Of a stretch of DNA of 64,000 nt, positions 12,401 to 24,400 are shown in pieces (the first letter of the stretch is position 1; each line of letters begins with the position of its first letter). The position numbers and the translations under genes are program-made. The DNA comes from Cymodocea nodosa (Eukaryota > Streptophyta > Magnoliopsida > Alismatales > Cymodoceaceae), in NCBI GenBank assembly GCA_036874045.1, contig CM072344.1:13984501-14048500 (forward strand), given 5' to 3'. Under the pieces are notes generated by a model. The model did no database searches, was not told the DNA's origin, and worked only from the letters and a program-made list of their open reading frames with translations.

Positions 12401-15400
12401 AGAGGAGCACCCCCAAAAATAGCTTGAATTGCCTTAACAATATCTTGGCCGACAATGGTCTAGCAATCCTTGGAAAACATGGCTGAAAAACCATCAGGGG
12501 CATGGTCACCATCGATGGACCAGACAACTGTCAGCATCTCATCCATCTCTGGAACTCTGCACAACATTTCATTATCTAGTGTTGTAACCTCAGTAGGAAT
12601 AACCTGAAAGATAGAATCCCTAAGAGAAACAGCCTTCGAAGACAATAATTGAGAGAAAAAATCCACACCACCTTGATGGACCAGATCGCAAGAGTTGTAT
12701 CTAGGATTGCCAAGAAGACTCTTAAAAGGATCTCCATGGTTTTTTCTCTTATTCACCACCATATGAAAGTATTTCATATTATGATCTCTCACCTGGAGCC
12801 AGTTCACTCTAGCTTTTTGTGCTAAGAAAATCTCTTGATGGAGCTCTGCATCGTGAAGTTCTTCATGCTGGTGGTTTAACTGTATGTTTTCCGCACGATC
12901 TCCAGAACTCTAAACTTTCTGTTCTAATACGTCAATTTCAGACAACAGATTCTTGTGTATCAGATTCACATCCCCAAGATAGGATTTATTCCACCCTTTC
13001 AGCACCTTTTTATCATGACTTAACCTACGACTAACTTTGTCTATTGGGCAAGCACAAGTGATGGTGCCCCATGCTTGGGAAATCATGCATTGGAAATCAC
13101 TATGAAGGAGCCACATATTCTGGAATCTGAATGAAATGGGGCCTCATGGTTGAAAGGCCAGACTTTTGACAAGCATAAGGGCATGGTCAGAGTGGATTTT
13201 AGGAATATAATCAACAACAATAGGTCTGTGGTTAAGCAATTCAGCATTCACCAAGATTCTATCATGCCTTTTGTATGTTCTATTATTTCCAGTCTGATTG
13301 TTGCACCAAGAAAATGGGTCTCCTGAGTGAGATGGTTCCAATAAGTTATTATCATGAATAAATTCATTGAACTCATCCACCCTTGATTGGTCAAACCGGC
13401 TTCATTGATATTTTCATCACTGCATCTGATTGAATTGAAGTCCCCACCTAGCATCCAAGGCCAATCCGGGAAATCATGGCTAAGGTTAGATAAATCTTGG
13501 CATAAAATTTTGCAATTTTCCTTCATAGTTGCTGCATAGACAGTAGAAAAAAAAAAATTCAAACCTTCACCCTCCACTTAAAAGGTAGAGGCTTGGCTAC
13601 TTTCCCTAACACAACTGCAAGAGAAGGGGCCTTTCCATGAAAACCAGATTTTTCCAGAGATGGAATTGGCCCATCTACCTTCCACACCAAAGAGTTTGAC
13701 ATATTTATTAATGGAACTAGCCTGCTGAAAAGGTTCAAGGAGAATAACTAAATGAAACTTCTCTTTTGAGATTAAGTTTTTGATAAAGCTAGATGTAGCC
13801 AAATTGGCTATATCTTTGTTATTCCAAACTAGTTGATCCATAAGATATGAAATATAAGTAAAGAGGCGGACATGAACCCCCCTACTGCTTATCTGAGGGA
13901 CAAACCTCTTCCTCTACTTGGGATCAGGAGAGAGGCTCATCTGAATTGTTTTCCTTCTGATTACATTTCTTGCAGTTATAAAAATAGTAAACCGAACTTT
14001 CTGGCTTTTCCTGCTCTTTCTGAAACCAACATCCTCATCAGAGTTGTATAACCCAGCCAGTGGATTTTAATTTGAATGGACACTATTGTGTTTAGCTTTC
14101 AACCTATCCCTCTGCAAAACATTTGAAGTGTTAAGATTCCATAGAGACTCCAAAGGCTTTGATTTCTTTTCTAATCTCAGATTAGTCATATGGGAGCTTA
14201 TGATTTCACAATCTGGGGCTGATTTCTGGGACAAACTGGATAACCCCTTATGGGACTCTTGGGGAACATCCCCACTAGCCCCATCTGGTAAAACATCCCT
14301 TTCCTGGTCACCATTGTGATTGATTTTCACGCAGTTATCCTCATTCCCCTTTGGTTCAGTTTGTGTTCTAGGTGCTTCCATACCACCTTGGTCCTCATTA
14401 TCCATCTTGGCAGGATTATTGTTGGGCTCCTCCAGAGTTGTTGGATTCAACGGATTTTTATCCTTCAATCCCCCTCTTCTTGTGCCATTTGATAGATTTC
14501 CATCCAGCCTCCTAATCTTGATTTTCACTACCCACAGGGGTGCTTTGAGCAGGTCCATTTTGAGTGTTAGTAGAGATAATCTAATTAGAAGGGTTATCCA
14601 GAATAGAGGATGAGTTTTTGTTCACATACCTGCAATTCTTAGTAGAATGTCCCTTAAGCCTGCAGTTTCTACAAAATTTGGGTTCTCCATTAAGGTAAAC
14701 AATTGATTGATAAAATTCTTGATCATTGCAAACAATTTTAATCTTCCTAAGGAGTTCCTTGGAGAGTTCCATTTCAATGCAAACACAAGCTAGTCCCAGT
14801 TGAGTAAATTTGTTGAGATCTGCATGTGCACACAAGAACCTTCCCAGTGCCCCTGCAATGGATTGGATAGCACCTAGTGCATGTAGGTGTGCTTGTAATT
14901 TGGGAAAACCAACCCACACTGGAGCCCATTCCAATTCCAAACCTAGAGCAAAATCTAGAGACCATTTGGACACAAACATCTTCTTGCCTTCAATAGTCCA
15001 AACCCCCTTAGACATAAGTATTAATGAAGTTTGTTCTATTGATGAATCAGATGAGAACATACCTTCCATCTAAATGGTCCTTGGTTTGCAGAGCATTCCT
15101 CTAGTGGTTGAGGAAGGACATCATTGATGGACGACCACCCACGAATTTCTCAACTAGAGTCCACTTGAAAGGGTCAACTATCTATTGGACTTCCTCTTTG
15201 TTAATGTGTATCACCCATTCTCCCTCTTTAATTGAAGAAGGATGTATAGGTATATATGGAAAAGCAGGAGGAATGTGTTGCTCGCTAGTGGCCATGGCAA
15301 AGGAGAGATGGCCTGCCCCAGGAGGATATATCCTCATCTGATCTACCTCAGACAATGCTTGATGACAATTATGAAAGTGAAGAGGGGACAGTTGTGGATC

Positions 15401-18400
15401 TTCATTCTTAAGGTGTTTCACACCTTGGGAGACATTCCTTTCACAATTCAAGTGACTAAGGGCACAAGAGTTAGCCCCTGGAGAGCTCGTCATCGGGAGG
15501 AGAAACGATCTTGTTGAGGAGAAGCTGACATTGAGAAATCACACCTTGGGAGACATTCCTTTCACAATTCAAGTGACTAAGGGCACAAGAGTTAGCCCCT
15601 GGAGAGCTCGTCATCGGGAGGAGAAACGATCTTGTTGAGGAGAAGCTGACATTGAGAAACCCTTAACCTCCTGGCTGGAAGACTGAGAGAGCAGACTCTT
15701 GCAGACAATGAAAGTGGGTGCCCTAGCAGTCACCCCTATTGTGAGAGTGGTTGCCCTAGCTTATACATTATATGATTACATGCATCTATTCTAGACCAAA
15801 AATAATGATATCTTTAGATACATAAAATGTAAAATCTAGAGACATAACATATAGGTTGGTGTGGTGCCTAGGTGTGTGTTCTAGTACGTTTGTTATGGGC
15901 AAAAAGAAAGCCATAGTAATGTTCAATGCTTCAATGTAATCAAACATATGGGAAAATCCTAGTATTTAGTGTTTTCAAGGGATTTTAGATTAATGTTAAA
16001 GAATAAAATGTAAATGTTTTTGAAATTAATTTAACTTTTGAAATTTATGAAAATGTTTTATATTTTATGGCATTCAGGTTATTCGTTAATAGTCATTATT
16101 TTTAATAAAAATTCCAAATAAATGGAACTAAACATTTTCCTTGCATAAAAAACAAAAACTCTTTATAACTGAAATAAAATTTAGGATTTTGGAACTATGA
16201 ATCTTATTACACTTATATTCAATGTCTTTTTAAAAATAAATTCAATCTAAAATGTATATTTTCAAGTCTTCCTGCCCTTGCTTATCTTGCCTATTCTGTT
16301 TCTTCGAATGATATTTGAAGGGCTGTTCACTCTATATTTCATTGAGGTCATTGAATTATTGTCAAAATCTGTTTCTTTGCTTTCCATGTGATTTTTTTCC
16401 TGAGCAAGGTGCTTCCATTCTATAAAAGCAAATATAGATTATGTGGGAATTTTGTATGCCTCTGTGTTCTTTGATAGTGTGGTATGTTATTGTTCATTCC
16501 TGAAGGCACTTGCATAGGGGAAGCATGGTATGGTGGAGTTCATTCTTATTAAGGCACCTTCCCAAGCATTGCTTGAGTACCAATGTGTTACAAACAAGTG
16601 TTCTTATTTTTAGGCATATTTTTTTCTTATACTTCTAGAAATCTCTTTGTATTTTCTTATGATGGTGCTATACTTTTGAAGAATTCTTTTAGTTATCAGT
16701 GCCAACATCCATTAAGGGGATGACAACAAATAAATGCAACCTATATGAGATCTAGAGTGATGCCTTCTTTAAAATAGATACATTGAAAAATTTACCTTTT
16801 GTATTCCCTCAAAGTTCTTTCTAGGTGAATTCAGCAATTGTGCAAAAGCCACATATCATGACTCTTAGGCCCTATTAGATTCATTTATTGCTATCCAACT
16901 TATTTTAAAATGCTACATTTTTGAAAAGTGTGGTATTACTAGATTATTTAATTCTGCATATTTTAGTGTTTTAAATACAAAAAGCAGTCTTCAAAAACAC
17001 AACTTTTTGCAGTAAGCAGCTTAACATATTAAATGTGTTTGGTTTTCCTTTTTTTTTAAAAGAATAAAACTTTTAAATAGACACATATTGTCACTCAATA
17101 TTCACCAAACGACTAAAATGGACACAATAAAGCCACCGCTAATGACTTTTACTTTATTTGTGAAAACCCTTGTATTTTTCTTCAACCATCATGCCCATGA
17201 AGCACTGTCTGAATCATCAGCCAATGATACTGTAACCTTACATCATCACCAAAAGTTTCTTATTTTACCAGTAAATCTACCATTCAGATCAATTAACTTC
17301 TATTGATTCCGTAGCTTAGATTATTGTACATCACGTTGAAAAAAAGAAATGGCAATGGTCTTTTTCCTAAACCAAATAGGAGCGTCTACTAGTAACACAA
17401 TAAACTTGATATTTAAGCACCACCAGAGTTGGTAATGACTTTCTTTCCACATGAAGAATTGATCCTTGGGTCAGATTCAATTGTTCCATAGAAACTTTGC
17501 CGAATAGACAGCTATGTAGCCATCTGAGAAAGACATGGAATCATTGTTTTCAATGTGAATTTTGTGTCAGATATGGGTCTGACAAAAACATGAAACATGT
17601 TCAACAATGTATCAATAACATGTTGGACTGAATTTTCTAGTATACTTATTAAGGTGGGTGATTGGGTGCTTGGTGTGACTTGGTCAAGCATTGGAATCTC
17701 TTCTTGCCTTACCTTAATTGAGTAGATTTTTTATCTTATCTATTTAACTAAATATATGTTTTCATGAATTTTTAAAGCTTTTTTCTTGCACTAAATTTAA
17801 ATATATTTTTTGAAAAAATGGATATTTAAATGGACACATAGCCCTGGGTGCCTTAATCTCTATGATTTCTAGGCATTTACGAAAGTTAAAATATTATGTA
17901 CTTTGTACATTTGAAACAATTGTGTTGACATATAAGATATTGTTAAAATAGACAATGTGTTTGAAATAAATAAATATTGTAATATTAACCTTGTATATGC
18001 TTAATCTACTCTCACCCTGAGCTTGATTGTCCAAAATAATATTTTTTAATTTATTTAGGGTGTGTCGGCATCTTCTAGCTGCCTGAATTGTCCTAGCTTT
18101 TATGATTGTCCTTAAATATTCAAAATCCAAATACTTAATCAAAATTGGTAACAAAATCTTAAATGTTAGCTAAGAAAACCGTGAAAATGAATTTGATCCA
18201 AAAATCTAGCTGTCAATTAAATCTGGTACAATAAATCTGAAAAAATTGAATTCAATAAAATTGCCATTCATAATATCTGAATTTGTATTTGAATTGGAAT
18301 TCATTTAATGCGTGTAGAGTTAATCATGCTTAAAGAGAGTTTAGTTGTTTGCTATGCATATTGTTATTTGATTAATTAATTTACATATCTTAATCATTTA

Positions 18401-21400
18401 ATAATATCCAAAAATATTCACATTTAGTTTTGTTTTTGATTTGTTGGAAGAAAGGAATAGGTGGAAGTGACTTATATATTTATAAGTAAACATAAAGCCT
18501 TTATACATAGAGTCTACATAAAGATGATAAATAGAACTCTACCAATTTAGGACACCTAACCTCTAATACATTATTTTCTCTAATATTCTCACTTAAGCTG
18601 GAGCATTTGGCTTGCAATAGACTTATACAAAAAAGATTATAACATACTATAAACAAAGACATACATAATAGACAAACTTGAACTAGAATTGGTAACGTTG
18701 ATAGATAGCAATGCTGTGTAAGTGAGAAAAATATTCAAACCCTAGTTGACCAAATTTTAATAGGTGTAAATTTTGATACGTCGTTGACATCATTTAACTT
18801 GATTAACATTTGAACACCTTTACGTACTAGGAGGTTGACACACATGCTCTTACAAGCACTAATGTAACCATCATCATCCATTCAATAAAAGTAATAGCAC
18901 AACACCATCTAACATCAAGATTGATCTTGTGGAAGACAAACAACTTTCATGGAGCAACATTACTACAATACTGAGACTTGCACGAGACATTGGACTTTGA
19001 TTTCTTCTCTTCTTTTATTCACTGTTGTCTCTCTCTAAGCTTGTGCTGCATGTCACATTGTCTTGTGAACATATCAAAATATTCATGCCTTGTGGTGGTG
19101 GAAGTGACCGAAATGCTTTCCTTCAGCTGAATAGAATAGCTTTCCTTGGACCATAGCTTGACTGCTCTTGATGAGATTAGTTGTAGCCATGCATCTTCTA
19201 GAAATTTGGGATCCACAAGCTAACACTGCTATTTGCATGTGATACTTCTTATATTATAGGCAATGTCTATTGTCTAAACGGGGGGAAGGTTAACACACAA
19301 TTTCAGTATAAGTGTATCATGTGAAAGTAAAATTCGATCATTCTTGCTGCTAAACATATATCCCAGAATCTTTTTGTAGAAACAACCTATGTTCAAGTGT
19401 TCCCCAGAATGAGTCCAATGGGAAGGGGTCAGATGACGTTCAAAAACTGATCCCATGTAGATTATATAGCATTACAACAGTAGAAGCCCACTTTTGTCTA
19501 CCCTTTTTTTGAATTAATTTACATGTTGGAAAATGCACTTTTGTTGCTACAAGAGAGTTCAAGATACACTTGTACATTGTACCAGGGTTCTGTGATGTCT
19601 GAGGATTTTTTATCAAGACTTTGCAGAAAAATCCCCATTGCTGGTTCAAGTGCAGTTTTGTCTTGATAGATTCTGCAGACATTAATGCTCAAACCATTGA
19701 ATTTTTCCAGAACAAGAAAAAACTTGGCTTCCTATGTTATTCTGAAAGTGAATTATTTGTGTAACTTTAGCTGTTCACATATTTGTGTTTGTTTTTAAAT
19801 TATGCATTTAAAATTATTGAATGATCTATTTATGAAATGTAATTTATATGGATAGCTGGCTTTTCTATTGGCTTTTGTTTGTTTGGATGGTATGGTTTGT
19901 CTTCCATGATTTTTCTATTAATAATATCTGATGGTTTATCAAAAAGTTTCTATCATGAGGATAATACAAGTGTATTATATAGTATTTCCCAGTGCTGAAA
20001 CGTTTGTAAGATATTGAAATAATATTATTTTGTTGTTATTCATAAATAAGTCTGCGGTTTATTTTTGGGCCACTTCTGGGATAGCTGGAGTCTTACTGCA
20101 GTTGTCATTACCAGATTTTAATAGCTTACTAATGCAACCCAATTACCTGATGCTAATATCATGGGAGACATCTAGATGCTAGTTAGTTTTTTCTTTTACA
20201 CCTGTATTTGTTGAGCATTGATATTGTCCTTTTTATATTTTACAGAGTAGTGGAGACTTCTACTGTAAAATCACTTTTACAGGTAAGTACCACATGACTG
20301 TCTTAATTGTTTTCTTTTCTATTTGATTTTTAGCTGATTAGGTTTTTGTCTACAGTTCGTACTTCATCTACTTTGCCACCCAAGTTGGGAAATTCGTAAG
20401 GCAACTTCTTTTGCTGTAAAAAGGTTCACGTCTGCCTCATCTCTTCTGGCGGTGGACCTTCTAGTTGAGTTTGCCAACTGGCTAACTGTCATAAAAGAAA
20501 GATATCTATTTCCAAAAGAAAGGTTTGTTGGTCTGATATCTGAAAATACAAGTGATATCGTTTTCTTATTCTCTTGTGAAATGGTAATGCTTTGTAGCTT
20601 TAGTATTTGTTCTTGCTGGATGTCTATGGTCGCTATTCTTCTATTTACCACATCTGCTTCCTTCTGCACGTTTGTTTTCATATTTTCCTTGTTTTCTCTA
20701 CAAACTTCACCTGATGTAAAGCTTGTTTTTGCTTTCTGAGGTATTATTATATTACAATTATTATGAATATGGTTTATTGAAAGCATGAAAAGATCTTAGA
20801 ATCATTTTGTGGTGTTACTTTATTGCAAAGAGAGGCAAACATGTAGAGGGACGGAGACATGCAATGTTGCATGCATGACAAAAAAGGGATAATCTGAGAT
20901 CTGAACGTGCAATTGCTAGAGTTTATTATCATATTGCACTACTAGCAGTTAGCTTATACTATATATATTCATCAAGATAAATGTTTTTAGAATAGTAGTC
21001 CCACATGGACCTATTTAAAAAGAAAAGAAGCATTAATATAGAAATAGACTCCTCTATTCATAACCATTTGGTTGTTAGTTGGATGTTCACATTTTAACAT
21101 GGTATTAGAATAGAATGATCTTAGTAGGTCCATACACATCTATCTGAGAAAAACCCTTCTAGGACCTAAAGAGGGTTATAAATTAGGGAGGGTATTGGAA
21201 AAATGGTCACACATGGACTAGTTTAAAAAGAAAAGAAACGTGAATATAGAAATAGAGCCCTCCACTCATAACCATTGGTTTTGTGTTGGATGTCCAAATT
21301 TCAACAAATATTAACTATAAATTTGTTTTTAGTGAACTGACTAAAGTGCTTTATTTTTTTGTTTTGTTTGACAGTGATGCAGAAAGTTCTGGTAATATTC

Positions 21401-24400
21401 AAATGGTAGTTCCTTCTGTCGAAGTGCTTGTGAAATGTCTTCTTCTGGTTGCTCCGCCTGCTGTTGTTTGTAGCTCAACAGAAGTGTTTGCCAAGCTTTT
21501 ACTTTCTGCTCATCATCCATGTATCATTTCTCTTGGCCATAGAGAATCTGTATGGAAAGTATGTATTCTCTCTTTATACTTTAGCCATTTTTCCACTGAA
21601 CTCATCATTTTTAACTCCCCATGAACTGAGATCTTTTCTGATTCCAATCATTGGAAAAATATGGGATCTATTAATGTTATTTGATCTGCTTTAATCATTA
21701 CCTGTTCAAAATCATCTTTAATAATTTCATTGTGTTAGGATGATAAAGTGTAGGTAGTCCATTGTATTGTTCATGGTGCCATAGAATTTTGTCAGGTGCG
21801 AAAATTTCTGAGTCTTCACCATTAATTCAAATACATGGTACAAAAATGTAGTTTCTTCTTTGAAAGACATCATGAGTGCTATAGAATTCTACCACATTGG
21901 GGGAGTTGACTACTGCTTGTTATCATAATACAGGGAAATCTGAATTGACCTAGAGGGTACTGTTGCACCATATATGGTTATGGAAGGTGTTGGTCGAACT
22001 TCCATTACTATTACTCTCTTTCTTCTACAAGAGGGTGAGAAAAAAAGAGTTTCCACCTCGTCTAATTCAAGAGTAAATTAGGAAAAACCTATATATAAGT
22101 GCATAGTGACTTCTAAGTGTAGGATAAAATTTAATGTTTGTGATCTAAATATTTGGGTAAGTACTTTGTGTACGTATGAGGAATGTGTTAAACACATCAC
22201 ACATCTGAATGACTCAGCCTTTTGGTTATCCTTATAAGGTTGAGTTGCCATAAGTATTTATGATAGGTGACTAGTGCAAACTAGAACTAAGTGTATAATG
22301 CAAACCTATGTGTACAAACAAAATAAGATGATGAGAGTGGATGTACATGATTCACATGAGATGAAGGAGAAGAATAAATGAGAAGTAGAAACCTATGGAG
22401 ACTAAAGGAGAAGGATATAGTTGTGCATAAAATTTCCATTCAAGTGTAGTTATGAAGAGAATAAAATTTGTGCTACTAAAAGTGTCCTAACCATAGTGTA
22501 GGTGTAGCTGAGTTAGACTAAGCAAGTAAGGCAAACAAATAATACATGGTAAGTGCTAAAGCATAAGTGCATGAATTAGTATGACCCTGTGAGTGTATGG
22601 ATGGAGCACAAGTGAAATATGTAAGTATGCATGAATAGGTGAAGCATGGATGTGCATGCACATAAGTAAATGAAGTATAGGGTATAATGCATGGTATGAA
22701 ACATGAATCATGGTGTATGTTTTGGTGTGTGTGTGTCATGTGAGTAGGAGTTTATGCATGTATGGGCACCATGTATGTGAGGATGGGTGTGTGATATGCA
22801 TGTGAACAACATGTAAGTGTGTATATGTGAACATGTAGGTGTGCATGAGCATAAGTAAATAAGTATGTATGAATGAATGACATAAAGGTATGGATGAGTG
22901 ATTTGTAATTGTACATGAGCAAATGATATATAAGTATGTGCAAGTGACATATAAGTGTGAATGAGTAGCATGTAAGTGTGCATGAGCCTGAGTGAGCTTG
23001 TAAGTATGAATGAATAACATGTAGATATGAATGAGCGACATGGAAGTATGCATAATACGTAAGTATGATGCATAAGTGAAATATGGGAGGTATAATGCTT
23101 GAGATGAGTATGATTATGTGACTGTGTATAAGTGTGCAGAAATAAACATGGATATAAGTGCATATGTATGAGCATATGTGAGTGCACATAAGGGCATATG
23201 TGTGTACATGTGAGTATGAAATAAGCTTAGATGATACATGAAATGAGAGTGCATATGGACATGAGTTATGCATGCTTATGTGTGCATGTAAGCACATGAA
23301 TCAAACTTATATGATATATGATTTTGGGGAAGCATTGCAAGTATTTGGAGATTTGTCGTATACACACTCTCATATCATATATCATATTGGAGAGTGAAAT
23401 CAATCATTTTGGGGAAGCATTGCAAGTATTTGGAGATTTGTCTGGCAGGCTAAATTAGTTTTATCTGATGGATTCAGGACCCAACTGCACTCTGTCACTT
23501 GGGTAAGCTTTGTTACTATGACTGGCCTGTTGTGAGCCCTCTTTCACGATGCAGACTTGACACCAACAAAGATGCAAAGGTAAAACAGTATGTGAGGTGA
23601 CATGGGATCAGAAGATAGGTGGAGTATGAGATCTGAGAGTTTGATGCCACCTTGGCATTATTAGAACTCTTTGGAGCCACAATGAATAGAAAGGGGCAGA
23701 TGCGTATAAGTTGTGGGCAGTAAGTTCTATTATTCAGTTAATTCTGCATACACTGAAGGTATTATATTGCTTGGCATCAACATATTTGCAACAAGACAAG
23801 CACTCACCATAAAAAATCTAGCTCATCATTGGTTGTTTGCTTCTGTTACAAAGAAATGGAATCTATTTGGCATCTCTTCTTCAGTTGTTTTACCATTGAG
23901 ACATGGTTGCTGATATTTGCAGGCTCACATTGATAGGATGTTGAGTCGGTGGGGTTTTGTTTTTGGGAAATATGCTTAAGCTACAGGGAGACTAATAAGA
24001 ACATCAAGGGCTCATGAGATCTCTTACCACAAGGAATCTGGTGGTTCTGATTGAAGGAACATGATTCTAGCTGGAAGCGCAGATTTATGGCAGATGTGGC
24101 TGACTGGATATGACTAGAAATGGATGATACTTGAGTGTAGTAGCTGCATTACAGGCTGCCTGTTGTCTATTTTTAATTTTTCTTAAGCCCAATATATCTG
24201 GCCTTGCTTTTATGCTTTCTGATTTTTTTCTGTTCCAGTTTTTTCACTGATTGGGATTTTTTGTTGTGCTTTTCTGGTCTTAAACTATTTCTTCTGTAGC
24301 CTTTGGTTGTTTGTTTTTGAAAAGAGTACGATAGAATTTTCCTAAAAATATTTTATACATATTGAATTTTATTATCTGAGCAGATCATTTTTAGTCCATT

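Larger units (their letters stand above)
9656..15760 (-). mobile_element. Full-length L1-type LINE with 17-bp target-site duplication
   Basis: A complete plant LINE on the minus strand, 5' end at 15760 and A-rich 3' end at 9656 (tail tatcaaaaaaa). Flanks TTACACATTATATGATT (9639-9655) and TTATACATTATATGATT (15761-15777) form a 17-bp target-site duplication with one mismatch. The 5' end begins GCTAGGGCAACCAC and has a related GCTAGGGCACCCAC shortly after. ORF1 carries DUF4283 and a CCHC knuckle; ORF2 carries endonuclease, reverse transcriptase, zf-RVT and RNase H. Both frames have several stops and shifts, so it can no longer move by itself. The nearly matching flanks suggest a moderately young insertion. 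Confidence 0.93.
9457..20245 (+). other. GCN1 intron, 10.8 kb
   Basis: It is dominated by the full-length LINE at 9656-15760. A (TA)n run lies just before it. From 15778 to 18420 and from 18970 to 20245 the sequence is AT-rich intron without features I can name. Short open frames at 19019-19682 on the minus strand match nothing I know. Confidence 0.85.

Noticed and set aside
14086-14613. Plus-strand open frames of 77 and 97 codons
   Set aside because: They are complements of the LINE ORF1 on the minus strand and have hydrophobic, low-information content.
19019-19682. Cluster of minus-strand frames of 60-80 codons
   Set aside because: There is no motif, no continuity between frames and no link with a known element; chance frames in AT-rich intron.
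20364-20786. 140-codon minus-strand reading frame
   Set aside because: It overlaps the GCN1 exon 20356-20522 on the other strand and runs on into the intron; it is an antisense shadow.
22518-23297. Three long overlapping minus-strand reading frames rich in His, Thr, Ser and Tyr
   Set aside because: They lie wholly in a short-word minisatellite, all three frames are open at once, and none has a domain or a sensible start context.
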